Source: DATCDE01 sp038252405
GTDB lineage: Bacteria > Actinomycetota > Actinomycetes > Prado026
Reading direction: 5' to 3'
Assembly (NCBI GenBank): GCA_038252405.1
Contig: JBBSAJ010000020.1
Coordinates: forward strand, 1 to 45,401
DNA: 45,401 nt
A program made the translations under genes and the position numbers. Position 1 is the stretch's first letter. Every line of letters starts with the position of its first letter. A model generated the notes under the pieces. The model was not told the DNA's origin and ran no database searches. It saw only the letters and a program-made list of their open reading frames with translations. Shown piece by piece: positions 30,197 through 37,070 of the stretch.

Positions 30197-32947
30197 GTGC
30201 TCGTGGGTCGCGAGGAGGCGCTCGCGCGGATCGCGTGGGTCGTCTCCGGGGCCCGTGCCGGCCGCGGCGGAGGGCTGCTGCTGAGCGGGGAGCCGGGAAG
30301 CGGCAAGACAGCCCTGCTGGACGCCGCGGCGGCGGGCGCCGAGGGCATGACTGTGCTGCGCTGCGCCGGCACCCAGGGCGAGCGCGAGCTCCCCTACGCA
30401 GGCGTGCACGCGCTGCTGCGGCCGCTGGGCAGACAGCGGGAGCAGCTGCTGAGCACGCAACGCGACGCGCTCGACCGGGCGCTCGGCCTCCGCAGCGGCG
30501 GGGCCCCCGCGTCGCTGCTGGTCGGTGCCGCGGTGCTCTCGGTGCTCGATCTGGTGGCCGGCGATGCACCGGTGCTGGTCGTGGTCGACGACCTGCAGTG
30601 GGTGGACGCGGAGTCCAGGGAGGCCATCGGGTTCGCCGCGCGACGTCTGGCCGACGACCCGGTGGGCGTGCTGCTGGCCACCCGCCCGGCGACAGTCGAC
30701 CTGGTCGGCGTCGACCGGTACGAGGTCCCGCTGCTGCAGCCTGCGCAGGCCACGGAGCTGCTGGCTCAGCACGGGGTGGTCCGCTCGGTGGCCGCCCGGG
30801 TGTCCGAGACGCTCGGCGGCAACCCGCTGGCACTGGTCGAGCTCGCCGCCGCGCTGGACGCGGACCAGCGCAGCGGTGCCGCGCCGCTGCCCGACCCCCT
30901 GCCGTCGACGAGCCCGGTGGCGGCCTACGACTCGGCGTTCGCGGCCCTGTCGGACCCCGTCCGGCTGGCCGTGGGGACCGCGGCCATCGCCGGGCACGTG
31001 CCGGCTCGCGTGCTGGCCGACGCGCTCCACCGGGTCGGCGCGGACCACGACAGCCTGGCGCAGGGCGAGTCGACCGGGTTGCTGCGGTCCACCGCCCAGG
31101 GCGTCACCTGGCGCCATCCGCTCGCCCGAAGCTCCGCGGCAGCGGGGCTGAGCCCGGCGGACCGTCGACGGGTGCACGCGGCGGTCGCGGCAGCCCTCGA
31201 TGACGGGTCGCCCGCGATGGTCTGGCACCGGGTGGACGCCGCCACCGGCCCGGACGAGGAGCTGGCGACCGCGCTGGACTCCGTGGCCCGGACCGCAGCC
31301 TCGCGCGGTGCCCACCTCGCGGCCGCCCAGGCTTTCGAGACGGCCGCCCGGGTGGGCACCCACCCGCGGGCCGCGCCCGGCAGGCTGGGCGCGGCTGCGC
31401 TCGCCGCCTGGTCCGGCGACGACCCGGCCACCACTGCGCGGCTCATCGAGGAGGCTCTGCCAGCGCTGCAGGACCGCGACCTGCGGTGGCAGCTGTGCTG
31501 GACCGCGGGGCAGCTGGCGCAGGCGACAGCCGCGCCTCAGCAGGCCTGGGAGGCATTCCTGCGGGCCGTCGACGAGGCCCGCGCGGCCGGTCGCCGGGAC
31601 TTGGAGGTGCAGGCCCTCGCCGGCGCGTTCAACCCGGCGCTGCACCTCGACGACCCCGACCGGCTGAGCCGCCTGGCCGGGCAGATCTCCCTCGCGGCCG
31701 ACCCCGCGGACCCGGTGCAGCTGGCCCGTTCGCACGCCGTGCAGGGGTTTACCGCCCTCAACGCGGACCGGACCGAGGAGGGACGTCGGCACCTGGAGCT
31801 CGCGTTGGCGATAGTCGAGGACGCGGACCTGCTCCGGACGCATCCGGACCTGCTGCAGATGACGGTGCAGGCGGCGATGTGGTCTGGGAAGCCGACCCGG
31901 CTGCGCGCGATGATCGACGAGACGGTGAACCGGCTGAGGGCTGCCGGCGACACCCGCATGCTCCCGGCCACGGTCCGCGGGCTGGCCTGGTGCGACTTCT
32001 CGGTGGCCGCGTGGGACGCGGCCGCCGTCCGGGCTGAGGACGCTTTGGACCTCGCCCGGATCGCCGCGCGGGCCACCGACGTCGCGGACTCCCTGATCCT
32101 CGTCGCGACCCTGGAGGCCGCCCGCGGCCACACGGCAGATGCCGTCGCCCACGCCCGCGAGGCACGGCAGGCGGCGCAGTCGCTGGACAGCCCCTGGCGG
32201 ACCGCGGACGCGCTGTGGTGCGAGGTGCTCGCCCAGCTGTCGGTGGGAGACCTGGGCGCCCTGCGCGGGCCGACAGACGCGCTGGTCGCCCTGCTCTCGC
32301 CGGGACAGGTCGCCGCTGCCCAGCCGGAGTACCTGGATGCGCCGCTGGCGCTGGCGCAGCTCGGACGCCGCTCCGAGGCGGCCGAGCTGCTCGGCCTGCT
32401 GGAGGACCGGTACGGGCAGGACGCCCGACCTGAGACCAGAGCGGGGGCCCAGCTGGTTCGCTGCGCCCTCGGTCCGGACAGCCGGCCGCTCGCCGAGGGC
32501 GCCGCGCTGCTGGCCGCAGAGCTCGCCGGTCGTGAGTACGTGTTCCCGCGCGCACGGCTGCTGCTGGCGGCCGGGGCGATGCGGCGCAGGCTGGGGCACC
32601 GGGCGGAGGCGCGCACCCTGCTGCGAGCGGCAGAGGCCGACTTCGCGGAGCTGGGCGCGAGTCCGTGGCTCGCCCGGACCCAGGAAGAGCTGCGCTCCTC
32701 AGGCGCCACGCTGCGCAGCCGCGCTGTTCCCGACGACGCTCTGACCGCCGCGGAGGTGCGGGTCGCGCGGGCCGCCGCGGACGGCCTGACGAACAAGGAG
32801 ATCGCCGCGACGCTGTTCCTGTCCGGCAAGACTGTCGAGTTCCACCTCGGGCGCATCTACCGCAAGCTCGGCGTACGCAGCCGAGCCGAGCTGGTCCGGG
32901 CCGGGTTGGCCAGCCAGTGGGGCGCGTCCGCGGCCGTCGAGGACTGA
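30197..32947 (+). CDS. LAL-type LuxR-family ATPase transcriptional regulator
   Basis: A 916-residue regulator with the large-ATP-binding-LuxR layout. Walker A GEPGSGKT is at residues 31-38 and Walker B VLVVVDDLQWVD at ~125-136. A long helical repeat region (TPR-like, ~350-840) is rich in Ala and Arg. The C-terminal LuxR helix-turn-helix is LTAAEVRVARAAADGLTNKEIAATLFLSGKTVEFHLGRIYRKLG. LAL proteins usually activate nearby genes in response to a small ligand or nucleotide state. Three TGCCAGGG-type sites in front of its neighbours are likely targets. It lies inside the tRNA-flanked segment. Confidence 0.93.
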   Translation: MLVGREEALARIAWVVSGARAGRGGGLLLSGEPGSGKTALLDAAAAGAEGMTVLRCAGTQGERELPYAGVHALLRPLGRQREQLLSTQRDALDRALGLRSGGAPASLLVGAAVLSVLDLVAGDAPVLVVVDDLQWVDAESREAIGFAARRLADDPVGVLLATRPATVDLVGVDRYEVPLLQPAQATELLAQHGVVRSVAARVSETLGGNPLALVELAAALDADQRSGAAPLPDPLPSTSPVAAYDSAFAALSDPVRLAVGTAAIAGHVPARVLADALHRVGADHDSLAQGESTGLLRSTAQGVTWRHPLARSSAAAGLSPADRRRVHAAVAAALDDGSPAMVWHRVDAATGPDEELATALDSVARTAASRGAHLAAAQAFETAARVGTHPRAAPGRLGAAALAAWSGDDPATTARLIEEALPALQDRDLRWQLCWTAGQLAQATAAPQQAWEAFLRAVDEARAAGRRDLEVQALAGAFNPALHLDDPDRLSRLAGQISLAADPADPVQLARSHAVQGFTALNADRTEEGRRHLELALAIVEDADLLRTHPDLLQMTVQAAMWSGKPTRLRAMIDETVNRLRAAGDTRMLPATVRGLAWCDFSVAAWDAAAVRAEDALDLARIAARATDVADSLILVATLEAARGHTADAVAHAREARQAAQSLDSPWRTADALWCEVLAQLSVGDLGALRGPTDALVALLSPGQVAAAQPEYLDAPLALAQLGRRSEAAELLGLLEDRYGQDARPETRAGAQLVRCALGPDSRPLAEGAALLAAELAGREYVFPRARLLLAAGAMRRRLGHRAEARTLLRAAEADFAELGASPWLARTQEELRSSGATLRSRAVPDDALTAAEVRVARAAADGLTNKEIAATLFLSGKTVEFHLGRIYRKLGVRSRAELVRAGLASQWGASAAVED

Positions 32948-32959
32948 CCCTCGCACGTG

Positions 32960-32977
32960 TGCCAGGGATTCTCCTGG
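32960..32977 (+). promoter_or_regulatory. Putative LAL-regulator operator, site c
   Basis: TGCCAGGGATTCTCCTGG, with CCAGG/CCTGG inverted halves, 12 bases after the regulator stop and 68 bases before the lipoprotein start at 33046, in the same orientation as site a relative to its gene. Confidence 0.65.
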
Positions 32978-33045
32978 CGCCACCGGGGTGGCGGTGGTGG
33001 TGGCCCTGGGCACCGAGGGTCCACCGCGCCCACCCGGAGGTCACC

Positions 33046-33531
33046 ATGACACCTCGCCGTACCGTTCCCGCCGCCGTCGTGCTCGCGGCGCTCCTCAGCG
33101 TCGCCGGCTGCTCCAGCGGAACTGCGGCCCCCGGCGCGACCGGGGGCGCACCAGCAGGTGCCGCCGCCTCGCCTTCCGGGTCCGCCCCGGCGTCGTCGTC
33201 GGCTCCGTCCGACGCGGCCGCGCAGCCGGTCTCCGGCGGGGGCGCAACCGACTTCTGCTCCGCCTACCAGGAGTACCGGGCGGCACTGGAGACGGACAAC
33301 AACCAGCAGCAGGGCGCCGGGTTCCGCGCCGCAGCGACGGACCTGCGCACGTACGCACCGGCGGAGATCAGCGCTGCGGCGGGGCTCTACGCCGACGTGA
33401 TGGACGAGGTTGGACAGGCGCTCGAGGCGGGCCAACCGGCCCCAGGGACGCTCGGCTCGGGCCAGTCCGCCGAGCGCCGGCAGGCCCTCGCCGACTCCGT
33501 CACCTGGATCCAGGACCACTGCAGCTCCTGA
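33046..33531 (+). CDS. Small secreted lipoprotein, paralog of the 29100-29615 product
   Basis: A 161-residue protein with lipobox VAGC (Cys22), a Gly/Ala/Ser/Pro tether and a helical domain. DFCSAYQEYRAALETDN, GFRAAATDLRTYAPAEISAAAGLYADVMDEVGQALEAG and a final DHCSS match the paralog's Cys pattern and spacing. It is preceded by GGAGGTCACCATG, identical to the paralog leader. Upstream DNA between operator and start is similar too, so promoter and gene were duplicated together. Function unknown. Confidence 0.82.
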   Translation: MTPRRTVPAAVVLAALLSVAGCSSGTAAPGATGGAPAGAAASPSGSAPASSSAPSDAAAQPVSGGGATDFCSAYQEYRAALETDNNQQQGAGFRAAATDLRTYAPAEISAAAGLYADVMDEVGQALEAGQPAPGTLGSGQSAERRQALADSVTWIQDHCSS

Positions 33532-33931
33532 CCGGCGGTGCCGATCTACAACGCCGCGACCAACGTGGTGAGGCCGTCGTTAGCCGTGGGCGACCACTGC
33601 GGTGAGTTCATCTGCCGATGCTGATGGCTGTGCCCGCGTTCACGTCGTCGCCCAGCATTCGGCCGACGGTGCGGTGAGCTACGGCAGGCTGAGGCTTGGC
33701 CCCGACGCCGTCACACGCCCACGGGTCTGTCGCCCAGCGCCCGCTCGTTGGATGACGCCCTGACCCGTTCCGACCGGCCCGAACGTGAGCGGCTTCCGTG
33801 TGGGGTTCGTTTGGGCAACCGCCGCACAGGGTGGAGCCCCCAGACGCATGATCGGTCCCGGCGCGGGCACATCGGCGCAGGTCAGCACATGGATGATGCT
33901 TCCCGGTCGCGCGCGGGACCACACGGGCGCT
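33532..33931. other. 400-bp gap without recognisable gene, right end of the tRNA-flanked segment
   Basis: Open frames here have no domain, ribosome binding site or -10 support on either strand. I searched for integrase or excisionase motifs and found none. This may be degraded mobile DNA. Confidence 0.5.
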
Positions 33932-33976
33932 GACTTGTAATCGGGAGGTTAGGGGTTCGATTCCCCTCGCCGGCTC
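33932..33976 (+). repeat. Right copy of 45-bp direct repeat (tRNA-Thr 3' fragment, putative attR)
   Basis: Identical to 29006-29050. The 5' half of a tRNA is missing before it, so it is not a functional tRNA. The last ten bases GCCGGCTCTT are repeated next to it as GCCGGCTCTC (33979-33988). Confidence 0.75.
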
Positions 33977-34295
33977 TTGCCGGCTCTCGCGTGTGCGCTG
34001 CTCAGAGACCCGTGGGTGCGTTCGAAGTCAGCCGAGGAGACGGTGACTGCCACGGTGTGCGGCGGCGAGCCGGGGACACATGAGCGCCGCTCGGGCTGGT
34101 CTGCGCGCTGAGTACTTAGTAGCGATCAAGCAGTGGAGACCTTGTGCTCTCACCGGAGTCGGGCGGACGGCCTAGGTTCATGGCTGGCCTCCGCCGGGAG
34201 CCCCGGGGGATCTTCGGGCGGGGGCCACCAGGATGACTAGGTCCAGGGGGGATCTGCTCTCGCGGGAGGCCAGTGCCCAAGGGCCCGACTGAACA

Positions 34296-34326
34296 AGCCC
34301 CCGACCTCTTCCTTGGGCCGGGGGCT
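34296..34326. terminator. Hairpin AGCCCCCG / CGGGGGCT
   Basis: Perfect 8-bp stem with a 15-base pyrimidine-rich loop. Terminator-like on either strand, but no gene clearly ends beside it. Confidence 0.4.
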
Positions 34327-34487
34327 CGCTCACTGTCGCTGCCCGGCGTGGGGGCTGCCAGCAGCGGCTTGCGACGGCACCCGAGTGCATAGATCGGTTG
34401 GGGGGAACCGGGGGTAGTTGCGGCCGGTCCGCGCTGAACGGCGACGGAGCTGGCCGACCACCGAGCGCCTCCCCCAGGTGAAGCGGG

Positions 34488-34533
34488 GCGAGGCCCCCTC
34501 AACGCCCACGGGGGTAGGCGGACGGGGCCTCGC
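34488..34533. repeat. 10-bp perfect inverted repeat with nested stem
   Basis: GCGAGGCCCC (34488-34497) pairs with GGGGCCTCGC (34524-34533). The 26-base loop carries a further CGCC/GGCG stem. It may be a terminator or part of a structured RNA. Confidence 0.5.
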
Positions 34534-34554
34534 AGCGGAGAAGGTTACTCGAGC

Positions 34555-34574
34555 TGTCCCCTCCATGGGGGACA
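34555..34574. repeat. Hairpin TGTCCCC / GGGGACA
   Basis: Perfect 7-bp stem with a 6-base TCCATG loop, 22 bases after the preceding inverted repeat. Confidence 0.4.
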
Positions 34575-34689
34575 CGGCCTGCCGTGGGCCCGCGACAGTG
34601 CCCAGCCTCGGGCGACCACGACGGCGATCATCACGGCGGCCAGGGCGACGCAGACCCGGTTCGGATGCAGTGGTCTGAAGAAGAAACCG

Positions 34690-35007
34690 TCATCCAGGTC
34701 GGTCGGAGGCCGAGTCGACGTTGTTGTCGTCCCCGTTGTCCAGAACGACGGCCTGTCCCTTACCGGGGAACCGCTGGCTGAACATGGCGATACCAGCCCT
34801 TGCGGCCGCTCTGGCACCGGCCTTGAACGTGTCGTCCGTGCTGCTGACCCGAAGGTCAATCACGACGTCGGGGACGGTCTCGCCAGCGCCCCCGGTCTCA
34901 TCGGGTCGCTCCCAGGTCACCTCGCCGCCCTTGGCCCGGATGCAGGCCGCGAGCGACGACGCGAACCGCGAACTGCCGCTGTAGGTGACTTTCGCGGTCT
35001 GGGGCAT
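34690..35007 (-). CDS. Hypothetical small protein
   Basis: A 105-residue candidate. MPQTAKVTYSGSSRFASSLA, GGEVTWERPDETGGAGE, DVVIDLRVSSTD and ARAGIAMFSQRFPGKGQAVVLDN show a plausible alpha/beta pattern with a start resembling short uncharacterised actinobacterial proteins. GAGGG lies 6 bases before the ATG at 35007; the frame continues upstream to 35145 without protein-like sequence. Composition is less GC-biased than neighbours, as expected in acquired DNA. No function can be assigned and it could be spurious. Confidence 0.45.
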   Translation of the reverse strand: MPQTAKVTYSGSSRFASSLAACIRAKGGEVTWERPDETGGAGETVPDVVIDLRVSSTDDTFKAGARAAARAGIAMFSQRFPGKGQAVVLDNGDDNNVDSASDRPG

Positions 35008-35464
35008 CTGGCCCTCTGCGGCATTGAAGGAGGTCGGGGGAGAACGGAGGTGGCTAGGTCTCTGTCCGGTCTGAACGGAGCTGACATCGGGCGCGGCCGC
35101 ATCGCTGACGCTGCGCAGTGCGCTCTCGCGGGGTGATGGGGCCAAGGTCCCTCACGGCGCGGAGGCAGTCCCGAGCACGACGGAGCCCCGTCGGATCCAC
35201 ACCCCCTGGGCGCGACGAGGCTCCGTCGCGAAGGTATCGCTGCCGTGTCGGCGGGCGTTAGCCCGATCGGGTGATCGGTGCCGTGGATCTTGGACCCGGC
35301 AGGGCTGGCCCCGCTGGTCACCGGCTTACGACTCGTACTCGGTGTCCGGAATCGCTGGACCGCCCCAGAGCACGGCGATCGCGAAGTTGGCCGCAGTCGC
35401 CGCAGCCTCCTCACCGAGGAGGAAGAGTGCGGCCGTGTGGGACCTCGGGGTTCGGCGAGGGCGG
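35008..35464. other. 457-bp gap with a long inverted repeat and a possible gene remnant
   Basis: It contains the CGACGGAGCC inverted repeat. On the minus strand, ~35437 down to 35335, a startless frame reads FLLGEEAAATAANFAIAVLW and ends at TAA; it looks protein-like and could be the tail of a lost gene. Nothing else was supportable. Confidence 0.35.
35178..35228. repeat. 10-bp inverted repeat CGACGGAGCC / GGCTCCGTCG
   Basis: Perfect arms at 35178-35187 and 35219-35228 with a 31-base spacer. The left arm can alternatively pair locally with CCCGTCG. Possible terminator or recombination site. Confidence 0.4.
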
Positions 35465-35998
35465 TCAGGCGGCGGCTGCGGCGACGTCCGTGCCGAACTG
35501 CCGCACGGCGTCGTAGTCGGTGTAGTCGAAGTCCTGGTGGGTATCCGTGCCGAACCCGCCCGTGGCCGCGATGGATCGCAGCATCCGCTTCTTCACGAAC
35601 CCGTAGCGGGTGTACAGCAGCGCCCCGCCGAAGATCCCGACGAGGTCGGGGTGCCAGCCGGTCTGCTCCATGAACGCGTCGACGTAGGTGCGGGCCTCTG
35701 TCAGCCGCTGCTCGTCGTCCGCTGCCGCCGACAGGCAGACCTCGAAGAACGCCGACGGCCGATCACTCAACAGCGCGGCGTTGTCCCGCGCCCAGGCGAC
35801 GACGTCCGCGTGGTGCTTGCCCATGTGCACCGACGAGCCCACGACCACCACGTCGAAGCCCTCCGGGGTCGGGGGCGCCTCACCGATCCGATGCACGACG
35901 ACCTCGTGCCCCGCCTCCCGCAGCGGGGCGGCGACCGCCGTCACGACCTCATCGGTGTGACCCTCCACGGTGCCGTACACGATCAGCGTCCTGGTCAT
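35465..35998 (-). CDS. Flavodoxin domain-containing protein
   Basis: A 177-residue FMN-binding flavodoxin-like protein of the HemG/menaquinone-dependent protoporphyrinogen oxidase-like group. The phosphate loop TLIVYGTVEGHTDEVV is at the N terminus. VVVVGSSVHMGKHH, AFFEVCLSAA and GALLYTRYGFVKKRML match the actinobacterial members. Actual activity as a protoporphyrinogen oxidase is not shown by sequence. GGAGGTGATG lies upstream of the ATG at 35998. It is divergent from the frameshifted gene at 36125. Confidence 0.87.
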   Translation of the reverse strand: MTRTLIVYGTVEGHTDEVVTAVAAPLREAGHEVVVHRIGEAPPTPEGFDVVVVGSSVHMGKHHADVVAWARDNAALLSDRPSAFFEVCLSAAADDEQRLTEARTYVDAFMEQTGWHPDLVGIFGGALLYTRYGFVKKRMLRSIAATGGFGTDTHQDFDYTDYDAVRQFGTDVAAAAA

Positions 35999-36111
35999 CG
36001 GAGCATCACCTCCGCCCCAGACTCCCCCAGACGACGAGCAGACGGCAGGGCCGAAGGTCGCCGCACGACGCGGTGCCGGGCAGGCTGCTCCCGATGCCCG
36101 TAGCGCAGCCC

Positions 36112-36117
36112 CTATCC
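36112..36117 (+). promoter_or_regulatory. -10 box TATCCT, leaderless start
   Basis: TATCCT ends 7 bases before the GTG at 36125. An intact promoter with correct leaderless spacing suggests the gene below was recently functional. Confidence 0.45.
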
Positions 36118-36124
36118 TGCGCGA

Positions 36125-37034
36125 GTGGCTGCCGTGCCAGACGCGCTCACGACCCGCTACCTCGACCTGGCTGTGGTCGAGCAGGTCGTCGCGATGCCGG
36201 ATCCGCTGGACCGCAACGCCGCGATCACCCGCGGCTACCACGCGCTGTCCGAGGCCGTGGCGTCGCTCATCGGGCGGGACCACGCGAACTGGCTGACGTT
36301 TCGGGCAGTGGGCCAGCGCGGAGGCCCGCCGCGCCATCGACGGCGAGTCCGTGCCGGCGGCGCTTCGGCCGTTCCTCGGCCACGAGGTGGCCGCGGCCGT
36401 CGCAGCCGGCAACGCGACGATCTTCGGCGACGTCGCGCCGCCGTTCGTCCGCTTCGTGCGGGCGTTCGCCGCGCACCCGCTCGAGGACGACGACCAGGCG
36501 GCGGCGCTGCTCGCCGAGCTCTGCACGGACCCGCAGGTCGCCGGGAGCGCCGACCTGACCCGGGCGTTCACCGGCTACGTCGACTCGATGCGGCTGCGCC
36601 GGCTCGGACCCGCCGCCGCGCACCGACGGGCCGCCCGGATCCTGGTGGCCAACGTCTCCATCGGCGCCGAGGAGCAGCGGGTCGCCGATCCGTTCGTCCG
36701 CGCCGCGATCCCGGGGCGGTGGATCACGGCCGTGCTCGCGACCAGCCACCTGGGCCTGCGGCTGCCCGAGGGGGTGCTCGAGCTGTCCCGCGACGTGCCA
36801 CGGCCCGCCTACCTCCACGGCGCCCCGTTCCCGCCCGACCTCATGGTGCTCGACGACCCCGACGCCATCGCGCTGGCGGCCCGGTTCGGCCAGGACCTCG
36901 ACTCGGCCGACCGCAGCGACGCCCCGGACTGGGAGTCCTATGACGAGCGGATGGGCTACATCTTCACGCTGCTGCGAGCCCACCAGTGCGACCCGTCGCT
37001 GTTCGACCTGCCACCCGGGACCCCGCAGGCCTGA
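36125..37034 (+). pseudogene. Conserved actinobacterial protein of unknown function, single-base frameshift
   Basis: Frame 1 from 36125 reads to HANWLTF (~residue 59). The continuation, FGQWASAEARRAIDGESVPAA, is in another frame and runs to 37034 (AALRPFLGHEV to LFDLPPGTPQA). Removing one T from TTT at 36299-36301 joins them into one ~302-residue protein. The junction NWLTFGQWASAEARRAI resembles a conserved NW-x-TF-x-x-WAS motif known to me from uncharacterised actinobacterial proteins, so the join is natural. No other break exists. It is either a recent pseudogene or an error in the sequence. Confidence 0.75.
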
Positions 37035-37070
37035 CCGCCGCTCCGGCCGCTGGAGTCCGCCGACGGCCGG

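Larger units (their letters stand above)
33977..34689. other. Gene-poor region with strong hairpins
   Basis: About 700 bp in which I can support no protein gene. It contains the three hairpins listed at 34296, 34488 and 34555. The base composition is slightly less regular than in the coding flanks. It could hold a structured RNA, stacked terminators or mobile-element debris. Confidence 0.45.

Noticed and set aside
33608..33922. A small minus-strand ORF as an integrase remnant
   Set aside because: No tyrosine or serine recombinase motif, no ribosome binding site, composition not protein-like.
33932..33976. A second tRNA-Thr gene
   Set aside because: Only the anticodon-to-3' part is present; acceptor 5' strand and D arm are missing, so it cannot fold as a tRNA.
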